From Strongyloides papillosus (Eukaryota; Nematoda; Chromadorea; Rhabditida; Strongyloididae), in assembly GCA_005656395.1 (NCBI GenBank), contig SRSI01000028.1:2147229-2211228 (forward strand): a stretch of DNA of 64,000 nt. The letters are read 5' to 3'. The notes under the pieces are model-generated. The model did no database searches. It had not been told where the DNA came from and saw only the letters and a program-made list of their open reading frames with translations. The translations under genes and the position numbers were made by a program. Positions 51,517 to 63,477 of the stretch are shown here, piece by piece. Within the stretch, counting starts at the first letter, position 1, and every line of letters starts with the position of its first letter.

Positions 51517-54500
51517 ATATAAAGAATACTAACAATATCTTTTTTGAAAAAGTTAAGTTTAAATAAATCTTGATAAAGCTGATTAAATACATTATTTGTA
51601 CCCTACTATTACAAGGATGATCAAATTATTTTCCTAAAAAAGATTTATTAAAATTACCAATACAATGTGATAACATATTGCACAATTTTATTAATTATTG
51701 TATTCTTATATTTACATAACTTTTATAAAGCTGTTTGATACCACTCAAATGGATGGTAAAAAAAGATATAAATTAAGTAGTAAAAGATTAAGGGTCATCA
51801 AGTGTTTACTTTTACTTATTAATCCAATTATTACTAAATTACTCCACACTTCTAAGATTAACACTATTTACAATATAACTGTTTCCATATCCAGCTACTA
51901 AATTATAAATTTCTCGTTTCCACATTTTTTGTTATGTCATATTTTACATTTTATATAATATTAATAATAATAAAAAAAATGTATAGATAATTGGTGAATT
52001 CAAGGTAATTTGGATTATATATTTTTTAATCCATTAAAAAAGTAAATAAATATAATTTGATGTTATATAATAAGGAAGTAGATTGATAAATTTTTTGATA
52101 AATATATGGATAACCTACTAAAAGTCATATTTTATGTAATTTTATTTATATCATGAATTATTGTTAAAAACGTTACTTCTTTTTTAACTTTTAAAAAAGT
52201 TTTTTTGTAGGAAGTTAAAAAAATTTTCACTACATATATGATGAAGAGTGGTGGATAAAAGTAAAAATGGCTAGTCGAAATATCATGCTGTGATAGTTTT
52301 ATAAAAAAAACATTATATAAGAGGTGGTAATTAATAACACATCTGATCATGAACATTTTTAATTAAATATAATATTTTTAAAAGATAAATAAATAAAAAA
52401 TTTATTACTATTAATGATTAGCCCCAAAAAATTTGTTTCATCCTACATTATCAATTCATCTTTTTGCAACAATTATTTACAATATGTACTTTAAGTTTAA
52501 ACATATAATTTATATTATTAATAAAAAAATGTTGTTGTAATAATTAATAAAGAAATATAAATAAAATAGATTGATATAGGAGGAAGATGATAAATTAATT
52601 TATTTCAGTTAAAAAATTTGCTATTCATATTTGGTTTATTAAAAAAATGAAAAATTATATAATAAAATGGTTGGATGTTGTTGTAGTTATAAGGAGATGA
52701 AAGTTGTAATCCATTTAATGACCTTTTTAATACTACAAACTTTTTTTTATCTCCCCTCATTCAAACAATGAAAATTATGTTGGAAGTGTATTTATACAAT
52801 AATTCTTCACACATCATTTAATTCTATCAAAGACAAAAAACATCTTATTGTAGAGGTTTTTATTTTTAAAGGTAACGTAACTGATGATTATAGCTAAAAG
52901 ATCGTGAGAATTGAGCAATTTTGTAGGTTGTCGTCTATGAACAATTAAGGTAAGATTAAAATAATAATTAGTAGAAAATTAATGGTCCAAAAAAGAAGGT
53001 AAAAGAAGTTGGAAGTGGGGAGATATTATGTAAAAAAGTTAGTAAAATTCCTTCAAGTTAACTATATTTTAGAAAAAGAAAGGTCATTTTGTTAATTAAG
53101 AAAAGTTAGTTGTCAAAATAAGGAGTGTATCTTTTTTTATAGAATAATCATCACCATTTAAACATAAAAATGTACGTAGAGGGAGAAATTATGAAAGTAT
53201 TGAAAGATTTATTATTTTTTGATAATGTATAGTTAATTTTACCATATTCAACAATTTGTACTTTATTATTAGATAAAGTAATATTTAAATTTAATAATAC
53301 AATCAATTAAAAATGTCAAAAATAAATATGTGCTTATTTGAAATGAAAAAAAATTGAGTAATTAAGGAATTAAGTAATGGAATCACCTATAAAATTTTTT
53401 GAAACATTATATAAAAATGGACAATTTATACATGTGTTTAGTGAGTAATAAAATAGATATAATATATACGTGTTGTTGATAATAAATTGGAAAGTTATTA
53501 TAAAAAAAGCGACTTACTCAAACATTTGGCATATAAAATTATAATTAGAAATAAATATATATTGTCTAATTAAAACGGTAAATTAAAAATGTTTTAACGT
53601 TATAGAATTTTATTGGAATATATGTGACAATTGCAAAAAATAAAGAAATTTTTTTATTATATAAATCTTACTTTTTAACATATTAATTTGTTGACTTTTT
53701 ATGACATAAAATTATGTGAAAATACTTCTAATTGGATGGTAATAAATCATAGATATGTAACTTTGGAATTTGAATATAAAAACATTTAGGAAAATGATGA
53801 TTAGTTGGTAATTGGCAACGGAATCAATATGGAAAAAAATGAAAGATAAATTGATAAATTTTGTAGTTGTGATGTGATCACGAGAGCATGTTAATAAATA
53901 AAAAGTATCTTAAATAATTAGTTAATTTTATTGTCATCACAAATATCAAGATATTTTATAGATGTATGATTAGTTGATAATATTTTATAGACTTTTTCTT
54001 TAAGAAAAAGTATTTTTTTCGTAAAATTTCACATATTAAATGTTTTATCTCATATTACTTATAATAAAAAAATTGAAGGGAAAAATGAAAAGAGAATAAG
54101 GTGATGATGAAAATTTATTGCATCATAGGATAGGAAAAAAAAATTTAAAGGTATTATAAAAATATTAATATAAATTATTTAGGAAATAAAAATTTATAAA
54201 TTATAAGGTATTTGAAAATAGTTAAAGTGACACTTTTACTATCATTTAACTGAAATACATAAATTTTTTTTATTATCATTGTTAATATAAATTGACTACT
54301 ATAAAAGATAAGAAAAATAGAGCAAATTTTAAAAATTAATTTACAATTCATTAGATAATTGAGAAATTTTTTAAAAAAAACAAGTAATTAATGGAATCTT
54401 TGAGATAAAGTATAATAAAACATCCTTTTGTAATTTTTTAATAGTTAATTGGAGACTTTTGTATATCTTATACATTATATACATAAACTAATTAATTTTG

Positions 54501-57500
54501 ATTGATTATGCTTTGTAGTTATTTAAAGATTACCTTAAATCTTTACTCATATTATAGCGGTTTAAATAATACTATATAAGGGAGATAACAATAACAAAAT
54601 ATATAACAGATGTCATATAGTTGATCATAACTTTTTATATCTCATAAATAACTTTTTGATGATGTTTTAAGGAAATAACGATAAATAGGAAAATGAACGA
54701 TATAGATCAATTTTAAGTTAATTATATGTCTTAAATTAATTAATATAAGAGTACATATATAATTAAAATAAGTATTGATTTTAATGATATAAAAGTAAAT
54801 ATTTTTGTTATATATCATATATTCTTTAATGATTTATTTTTTTGTAGTATTTTACAAAAAAATACTTACTTTTTTGATTTTAGTTTTTTCTTTTACAAAA
54901 AAAATATATAATAAAGACACCATAAAATGGAGTACAATAAAGAATAAGAAAAGAAAATAATACAATAAAACACATATAAATTTTTTTTAATCTAATAAAG
55001 GGAAAATTTTGTGACATTAAAAGAAAGTTGTTTGAAATAATAATTAATATGATTCATAGAAAAAATTTTTTAAATGAAATGTCATTATTTAAAATGTTTG
55101 TAAAAGAAAAAAGGTAAGATAAATGTAATAAAAACGATGATTGGGGAAGATATTTCTAAAAATATTTTATGAGAAAAGGTTCCAATTCCTTGTGAATGAA
55201 AAAAGATAGATTGAGTAAAATTCAACAGTATTACTCATTTTACTTTTTAATAATATATATACCATAACTTTCCTTTTATGTAAACCCGAAAAGAAAGAAA
55301 ATGATAATATATAGATTATTTATCACATCTAAAGTTCATCTTCTAATATTTTTTATATAAATATCATTGATGAACCAATGAAGAGTGATTACGAATTCCT
55401 TTAGTTTATTTAATGTGTGAAGTAAAAAATATTTAATCAGTTTTGTGGTAAATTGTTTTTAGTGATTTTTATTGTTATTCCTGCTATATATAAAAAAATA
55501 CATTAATATTCTTATCTAATTTACTATTTTTATCATTGTTTATAAAAAGGAAAAAAATTATGACGTAATAGTAATAAAAAAAGAACAAAGTATTGTGTTT
55601 AAAAATATAGTATATAAAATATAAAAACATTAAATGCCGGAAGTTGTGATATATATATAGGATAGATAAAAATAATGGAAGAATAAGAAAATTAAAAAAG
55701 AATTATAATATAATTAGTATTTATTATTTATATTTTATGTTATATTTTTTCTTTCACTTACAATATACTAATTGTATATTATAGATGGGAGAAGGAAATA
55801 ATAAAATCATAATTATGTAAAACTAAAATATTTTATAAAAAAAATTATTTTATATGTTTCAATTAGTTACAAAAAAAGGAAGTGTAAATTTTTGATAAAA
55901 AATCTTGCTCTTTTATTATTTATCCAGCTTTAACAAAAAAGTGTATATGTATTGTTACAAGGAACTAAATGAATTGAACATTGGTAAAAGTACAGTAAAA
56001 AAAAGGAAAACAAATTTTTGGTATTGAAATAAATAATACTTAAAAGAGCAAATTTAATATTCTTAACATTCCATTTCTTCCTTTATTTTTAAATCAACTT
56101 TTTCTCTAAATTCAATATATAATGTCTTAAAAAGTATTAATATAGTTGTAGGAAAAAATTAATTTTTAGAGGTATAAAAACGATATTGACAAATTATTTT
56201 TCCATCAAAACATAATATTTAATCTAACAATTATTTATCTTTTTAAACAATTAATAAATTATATATATATATATCCTTTATTCATATAATTTTAAAAATA
56301 TTATCTATTTCAGTGAATCTTTTTTTTGCATTAAGCCTTTAAATTATCCTTTAATTAATAAAACAAGGGGTAGGAAATATGATGAAATTATGGAAAAGTA
56401 AAGATAAGTGAAGTGACAAAAAGAGGTATAAAAACATTTTTTAATACATCAAATTTTTTTTAACAAATGACTAATTTATAAAGTAGATATATGTAAATTT
56501 ATGCGCAAAGTACATGTCATTTTAAATTATGTTTTGAAATCTTCAAACTTTATAAATTATACGAAGAAGAAATTGGTCAAAAAATGGTCATGATAAGTAT
56601 TAATTAGTATCTTATAAACTTTTTTTAAACAATTTATGACATTTTTTTGTGAATATTAAAATAAACGGTTGTAATATAAAAGAATAATAAAATTTGTTGG
56701 AAATTATCATAATACATATTGATAAAATTACGGAATTCATCTATATTTTATAAAAATGAAAGGATTTAAATAAGTTATAATTTCAGACAAAACACCTTAA
56801 GTAGATTCTGAAGAATTAAAAAATATCTATGATATCATGGATTATTCAATTGAAAAAATAAATCTAAAAGATAGCAAAAAAATTATATATTTTAAAGCAA
56901 ATTATTCTATGGTAAAAATAAATTCCTTTTTCCTATCAATAAATATAACTTATATTATATCAAAGTCAAAATCTTTTAACATTATTCCACTAATTCGTTG
57001 ATGTACTTTTATTTTTTGTAACTATATCTTACCCAGAGGATTAATACGATAATGAAGTAACTTTTCTGCTAACATAATATCTTAATTTTCATCTTCTATC
57101 TTTTAAGATCTTATTTTCCCTTTTTTGAAGATATGTTTTTGTTTACATGTTGTAAATAAAAAAGTATGTTAAAAGTATAAGGATTTCATTTATCTTTTTA
57201 AAAATTAAGGTTTTAAATGATTATGTACTTTTGGGGACCAGGACAATTATAATTTAATGATGGATAAATTTGTAATAAAATGTGAAGTTTTTTTTAATTT
57301 ATATAGGAGGTTATTTATTGGATGGCTCCTTTTTTATTCATTGATATTTGAATATTCTTCTAATAAGATCAAAATTTCAAATATTACCATACATACCAAT
57401 TAAACAAAAAGGTACATTCTATAAGTTTTATTTAGCTTTTTTTAAATAAAAAAAAAAGTAAATAGTGATTACGTAATAATTTACGATATTGTTAAAAACG

Positions 57501-59672
57501 CAGTTTTATAAATGAAAGGTAACTTAAATGAGGAGTATTAATAGAATTATTTCAAGAAAAAAAGATGTTTGAAAAAATATTTAAAAACCGTTTATAAACA
57601 AAAAACAATAGAATACAAAAAGTCATTAATTAAAAAATAAAAAAAAATACAATACCAATAATTCATAGAAAAATTCTTAATCTTTTTAATGATTATCATA
57701 AATATATATATCGATGATTACATTTAAATATGCGTAAAGAATATCTTTATTCATAAATACAATATTTTTAATAATTTTAATAGCCTTCATGTTTAATTAT
57801 TATTGACATACTCATTATGTAATAGTTAAATGATGATAAAGCATAATAATTGATAAACTTTTGATTTTTAAATGAAAAGGAACTGAAATACTTGTATTTC
57901 TAGGGCAATATTGTATATTTATGAATTTTTAGATGATTTCTTATAAAATAATGAAAATTTTAAAAATGATATTCATAAAAAATGTATTTTTTTACTTTGT
58001 TAAAGATTTATTTCTTAAGTTGTCTAACTAATCTTCTAAGATAATGTAGTTTTGATAAATATATGTACTTTATGTAATATATATTTAGAGATAAAATAAC
58101 TTTTTTTACATAAAGGTTTACATCAAAGGCACTATGATACTAACTTTATATGTAGCTTTTTTCTTTGTTTAAGATGTCTATTTATTTGGGTTGACAAAAA
58201 ATTTTTCATAAACTTTAAAAAGTTTGGAATTATTAATTTTTTAATACTCTTTTTTGTGGTTGGACTTAGTATATGAGTTAAAAATGTTCTTATTATGTAT
58301 GATAATAAAAAAAGTTTGAAGTGGTAATCTTATAATGATAATAAATTTTTTTAGAAAAAGTATATCAATTTATTTTTTAAAATTCTCTTTTTAGTTTTAT
58401 TTACCTACTTTTAGGTCATTTTTTACCAGTTTTTTCTTAGAATATATGAAAAATTAAAAACTTTTTTACCAAAGTACAGTTTAACATTTTACATCATTCT
58501 ATATCTCCATCAAATCTAATCTTCTTAAATTGAGGATTATAATTTTTACCACTTTGGATAACAAAATTTCCTTGTCTCTACTAGATATTATTACTAATCA
58601 TTTAGTTACTGTTAATCATTAACCGATCTTTGGTACAATAAAATTAGTATGATAACGCTTAATCTTATATATCACACACCGATTTGTAGTGATTATCTGT
58701 ACTTTTATATAGGAAAATTTTATGTTTAAAGAGTTAATTGAATCTCTTAATGGAAGTATTTTTCTTTAGAAATTTGGCAAATGCTTTTAATTATAATGCT
58801 AATTCCCTTGATATTTTCGTTTTTAAAAAAATGCCATATATAGAAAACTTTTTTTCAATGGCTTTTTTTTCAATTTTAAAATGAATTTTTTTATGGGACC
58901 TATCTTGTTCGAAAGCCTATCTTTTCTTCTGTTTACCTACAAATTTTGAGAATAATCTGAACTAGATTTTTTGAGTTATTTTAATTTTACCGTTATTTTT
59001 TACATTTTTAACATATTTGGTCCATGTTATTTTGATAAATGTTAGTTTTTTTAAATTTTTCTGATATAAAAGTTTGACTTGATAATTTTTAAAGTAATTA
59101 AAATTATATTAGACAAGTTTTAAAACATAAAATTGTTAAGTAACAATTTTTAACTAAATAAGGCAAAGTAAGTTTTTACAATGTAAACAAGTGTTGAAAG
59201 TGTTCCCTATTGTTAATAACTTATTAATTGTTAAAAAACTTTAAATATTTTGATATTATATTTTCCTTAACTACTAGACAAAATTTTAGTCATTTGTTCC
59301 ATATCACTGTATTTCAGGGACATTAATTTTTTACGACTGTTAAGATGTTTATAGATAATAATTAACAAAATTGTTAATACAAATAAATTTTCTCGAAGTT
59401 TAACAATTTTTGATACAATATCTATATAATGAGTAAACTATGAAAATAGCCTAAATTTCAATAATATTTTACAATTTTTATGTTTTAATAACTTACTTAA
59501 CGTATCTGTAGATATTTTATAAATGATTGATTAGCATTTTTATATATAAAAAGTTTCTAAAAAAGCCATATTTAGCAATTTATATGGCTTATTATTGAAT
59601 AAACAAACAAATAATAATAAAATTAAAATAAATCAAAAATTCTAGTTCACTTCTTCTTCAAAAATTGTAGGT

Positions 59673-59855
59673 ATGGAGGAGAAAAGATGGGCTTTTGAAT
59701 GAGATAAATCTCATAAAAAAATTCATTTTACAATTAAAGAAATTTGCCGTCAAAAAAAAGTTCTCCATATAAGGCATTTTTCAAAAAATGAAAATATCAT
59801 GGAAATCTACATATTATTTCTACGTGACTCTCAAATTTTCAATCAAAAATATTAA
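59673..59855 (+). pseudogene. interrupted coding-like segment
   Basis: From ATG 59673 a frame reads MEEKRWAFE, meets a TGA at 59700-59702, then continues DKSHKKIHFTIKEICRQKKV and beyond to a TAA near 59853. The residues on both sides of the TGA look like one protein sequence rather than AT noise. No family recognised. It could be a decayed copy of a gene or element. Confidence 0.2.
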
Positions 59856-60851
59856 AATTAAAAGTTTCTATTTTTAAAGCAAAAATTTGCTCTAGAGTAA
59901 AAGTACAAATAATCACATATAAGACACAATCGAATCGCTGTGATCACAGTAAAAGTTAAAACATTTGTGAACTCAAAGATTTTTTTTTACCTCCTTCTAA
60001 ATATTTTTGAATTTTTTTGTTAAAAAACGACATTAATATTGTGAAATAAAATTATGGCATTAGATACATTAATCATTATCAAGAATGGTTTAATGCGAAA
60101 TAATTTTTTCATAAACAAATTTTAAAAAACACAGAAAAAAACCTATTTTGTTACTTCCTTGTTTTAAAATCTTTTGAGTTTTGTGTTTTAGTTTTAGTTT
60201 TTTTTATAACAAAGTTGAATAATCAGCTTGAATATATAATCAATTTTTAGAAAAGAAGGTGATTTAAGTTGTCGAGAAAAGTTTAAAATAATGAAATATA
60301 TTTGTAAAAGTCTCTTATATTAATAAATGATAAGGAATAAAACCTTATATTTTTAAAAATATTTTGTAATTTGAATTATTTTTTTACTACCTCTTTCTTT
60401 AAATGTCATTTTTCTAGATATATAATTCCTTCTATTTTAGATAATTTCTGTTAAAATTAATCATCCAAAAAAGCCTACCAATACGTCAATTAGTTTTTAT
60501 ATTTAATAAAAAACATGCGGAAATAAAATACGAGTATAGCTTTAAATTATTTTATTAATCTATAATTTTCATATCATATGTAAATTTATTTTGTTTCACA
60601 AAGTATAGAAAAAAATTTTAATGTAAAAGTTTTTTAGTCAATGTATTGTAAAATTATTATTTCCTTTTTTGGTGTTTAGAGTAATTTATACTTTCTTTGA
60701 TAAATTAAAATATTTACAAGGAAGTGTGCAATTAACAACAATATATCGTTAGAAGTGTTTTGGGGATATAACTTTTAGAAATGGTAATGGCTTATTCAAG
60801 AAATGTTTCAATGATAATTTAAATGAAAAAAACACTTAAAATTTAAACGAT

Positions 60852-60859
60852 CGCAAAAG
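60852..60859 (-). terminator. RNA polymerase III T-run terminator for tRNA-Met
   Basis: Just past the 3' end of the tRNA on the minus strand is a TTTT run (AAAA on the plus strand), the usual pol III stop signal. Confidence 0.6.
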
Positions 60860-60863
60860 GGGA

Positions 60864-60936
60864 TGCCCCGTGTGAGGCTCGAACTCACGACCTTCAGATT
60901 ATGAGACTGACGCGCTGCCGACTGCGCCAACGAGGC
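60864..60936 (-). tRNA. tRNA-Met (CAU), elongator type
   Basis: The 73-nt minus-strand sequence folds as a full cloverleaf. The acceptor stem pairs GCCTCGT with ACGGGGC (one G-T wobble), with A as discriminator. Box A reads TGGCGCAGTCGG. The anticodon loop is CTCATAA with anticodon CAT. Box B is GTTCGAGCC. There is no intron. The variable and T regions (AAGGTC, GTGAGTTCGAGCCTCAC) are of the standard type, and there is no initiator-type acceptor A1-U72 pair, so it is the elongator tRNA-Met. Confidence 0.95.
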
Positions 60937-61421
60937 ACTGCCAGAGGCAAGTGCCTGATGACTAGCTGGTTTCTTAGTATTTTAGATTATAGAAAACAAT
61001 TATTTCTAACGAATAAATCAGACAAACGTTAACTTTTAAATCTTATTTATTATATGATGGACAATGCTAAAAGTGAATTATTAATATACTTATAGAGTAT
61101 AAACGTTTTTTTTTTGCTAGTTTTATATGATATAAAATGTTCGTAAATTAAAACTCGAAATATTTTAGTCTATAGAGATTTTCTAGATCTAATATACCAG
61201 TTCATTCCTTCATATGCTTTATATCTTTACCAAGCATATAATATTATTTAAAAACTATTATTATTATAATTTAAATAATATGAAAATTATTATTTTAAAA
61301 TATTTGAATGTTAAATAAATATAATAAACTTGCCTTTTTAACTAAAAATTAATTTTAATCAATGTTTTTTGGTATACAGCTCAGTTAATTATCTCAACTT
61401 CTACACGTGCTATGGAGTAAC
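60937..61421. other. AT-rich spacer
   Basis: About 485 bases between the tRNA and the pseudogene-like region. Apart from the less AT-rich 40 bases immediately upstream of the tRNA, nothing was recognised. Confidence 0.4.
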
Positions 61422-62221
61422 ATGATAATTCCTACAAAATCAAAAATTTCTATTCCTCAAATGGATGCTTTATCAATAATAAGAAGTTCCAAATATGCTG
61501 TGAAAGGTCCGAATGATTAGGACATTATGAAATTAAATTTCGCAAATTCATCTTCACTGAAAAAAATAAATAAAAGGTTAAAGTTGTACCAGTTGAGGAG
61601 AAATATTTCTATTTTGAAGGTAAATATTTTTTGTGAATTCAAAATACTATAATTATTTTTTCTATATAATAAAGATGGAATTGACATAAGTATTCAATAT
61701 TTAGAATCGCACCCCCTTCGGAAGACACTAAAAATCAAACTGTTATAATATTTTCCTAAGGGATTATATCCGAAGAATATTTATAAACAAAAAAGTATTT
61801 TGCAATTACTATCATTCTTGGAGTATCATTGCATTACAACGTACCTAAAATTCAAAGCAAGAACATTGACTTTTTTATAGATGCTCATTCTAGTGAATGG
61901 TTGATACCTATAGTGATGGTGGAATCTGAGTTGAAAATAGTTTCTGTTACAACTACTTCTAGTTATATAGACCGTGTATTAAGTGGTCTACCTAACGAAA
62001 GTATAATATCTGTTATTGCTGTAAATCCATTTGACGGGTGTATCAACAAATTATATATATTATCATTAAGGAAAACATTCCCAATCGTGTGTGAGATTCC
62101 TTTTTATTGTCAAAAATATAATCAATGGAGGATTTTGCATCAATTGCCAAATGAAAGAGTGATTTATATTAAAGATGAAGATAGAAAATGCTATATAAAC
62201 AAACCTAAGAACATTTCATAA
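61422..62221 (+). pseudogene. probable decayed protein gene (frames shifted, internal stops)
   Basis: Several protein-like pieces lie end to end on one strand but in different frames. From ATG 61422 a frame reads through SSKYAVKGPND, hits TAG at 61518-61520, and continues to a donor-like AAG|GTAAAT at 61620. A second piece (GIDISIQYLESHPLRKTLKI) runs to a TAA near 61766. A third (YFPKGLYPKNI) covers about 61749-61880. A fourth is the longest, open from about 61789 to the TAA at 62219, and reads IDFFIDAHSSEWLIPIVMV, later VNPFDGCINKLYILSLRKTF. It has no ATG near its start. Overlapping open pieces in different frames suggest frameshifts. I do not recognise the family. Alternatively 61789-62221 is the last exon of an intact gene whose other exons I cannot find. 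Confidence 0.45.
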
Positions 62222-62808
62222 TGCTATTTTGTGATGGCTTGTGGATATTGAAAGATATTAATTGATTCTTTTTTTTGTTAAGTAATGATTTTAATTACTA
62301 TCGGTTGGTTTATTAACAATAATGTTTTACATACGTATATATATGTATTAACTTCTGATAAAACATTATAACATTGATAAGATAACGATATTTTATCACT
62401 ATAATAATTTTAATTTTTAATTACATTTCATAAGATGTTTTTCCTGATGCTTATTTACTATCTTTAAAATTAATATCTTTTTTTCAGATGACAATATTTA
62501 GTGGAAATATTTAACTACACATCTCTAAGTATGTAGAGTTTAAATTATATAATTTTCAAGAAGGTTGCAAGTTATTTTCTCTAGTTATATCTTTAAAACA
62601 ATATTTTTGTATGAACGGTATCATATTATTAAAAAAAAGAGTGTTTTAATATATCTACTTATCTAGTAAAGTTTATTCGAAAAGTAACGATACAAAATTT
62701 GTTTAGTAATTATCACTAATATGTTTAGAAATTAACGTCCTCTTTAAAAACTTTTATTATAAAATTTTGAATTTTTCATACCATCTGTTGATAATTAGCT
62801 AAATAAAT
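62222..62808. other. AT-rich spacer
   Basis: Roughly 590 bases between the pseudogene-like region and the stop of the His-rich protein gene. No open frame or RNA recognised; it should include that gene's 3' UTR. Confidence 0.4.
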
Positions 62809-63477
62809 TTAGTATAGTTTTTGTGGAGCGTCATTTGAAGGATATCCATCTTGACTTGGATATTGCTCTGGGGCACTTTGTTCTGGATATGTGGATGGTG
62901 AATTTTGTTCTGGATACTGAGCTGGAGGACTTTGTTCTGGATATGATGATGGTTGGTTTTGTTCTGGATATGATGGAACATCTTGATCAGGCATGTTTTC
63001 TGGTACATTTGGATAGGTTGGAATATGCTTATTTCCGCGTCCATAATTTTGGTTCATATAATTGCAGTAGTTGAATAAGTAAGCACTTTGCCATACAACT
63101 GGACGGGTAGTAAAACTGTTACAAAAGAAGAGAGCAGCTTTGACGTTGAATCCATATTTCATAAAGAAATCAAAGGCATATTTATCAGCAAAGTTGTATC
63201 CAGCACCAAAGAAATGATTTGGGAAGAATCTGTGATGGAAGTGGTGATGACGGTGGTGGTGTCCCCATGGGTTAAGGAATCCAAAGCCTAAAGTTTGAAA
63301 TGGCATTGGAGGAGTCCACAAATTATCTAAAGGATAATTTATTGGTGGAAGGAAGAAGTTGGGATAATTTGGTTGAGGAAAATATCCCCATTGAGGATAA
63401 TCATAATTAAAATTATATCCTCTATGGGCGACAATAGCTGCAACGAGTAATAGAAGGTAAGATATAATATATTTCAT
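62809..63477 (-). CDS. secreted His-rich protein with Tyr-Pro-Glu-Gln repeats
   Basis: A single exon of 222 residues starts at ATG 63477. Residues 1-17 are a clear signal peptide (MKYIISYLLLLVAAIVA). The first part is Tyr/Pro/Phe/Trp-rich, followed by a His cluster (WGHHHRHHHFHH, about 71-82) and a middle region with three Cys (119, 138 and nearby aromatic residues; KYGFNVKAALFFCN). The C-terminal quarter is a tandem 9-residue repeat with core YPEQ (about 169-213). The His cluster could bind metal and the Pro/Tyr repeat suggests an extracellular, cuticle-like or glandular product, but no family is recognised. A TATA-like element lies about 60 bases upstream. GC content is higher than in the flanks. 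Confidence 0.85.
   Translation of the reverse strand: MKYIISYLLLLVAAIVAHRGYNFNYDYPQWGYFPQPNYPNFFLPPINYPLDNLWTPPMPFQTLGFGFLNPWGHHHRHHHFHHRFFPNHFFGAGYNFADKYAFDFFMKYGFNVKAALFFCNSFTTRPVVWQSAYLFNYCNYMNQNYGRGNKHIPTYPNVPENMPDQDVPSYPEQNQPSSYPEQSPPAQYPEQNSPSTYPEQSAPEQYPSQDGYPSNDAPQKLY
62839..62973 (-). repeat. 27-bp coding tandem repeat (about 5 copies)
   Basis: The C-terminal part of the secreted protein is built of 9-residue units: SYPEQNQPS, SYPEQSPPA, QYPEQNSPS, TYPEQSAPE and a diverged last copy starting QYPSQD. The DNA period is 27 bases. Such repeats change copy number easily, so length polymorphism is expected between strains. Confidence 0.85.

Larger units (their letters stand above)
42093..60863. 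other. 18.8-kb gene-poor, AT-rich region
   Basis: The region upstream of the LIN-1-like gene holds no convincing multi-exon gene on either strand. Open frames over 60 codons are few (for example 43371-43568, 49726-49926, 50579-50797, 52132-52356) and read as AT-driven Lys/Ile/Asn/Tyr/Phe sequence. Two exceptions are listed separately (51259-51901 and 59673-59855). A cytosine/thymine tract lies at about 49828-49856. It may hold distant regulatory DNA or untranslated exons of the ETS gene, a non-coding RNA, or nothing; I see no microRNA hairpin or conserved RNA that I can name. Confidence 0.5.

Noticed and set aside
62799..63074. Frames in two other readings of the repeat region
   Set aside because: They arise because the 27-bp repeat is open in several frames; only the frame with signal peptide is supported.
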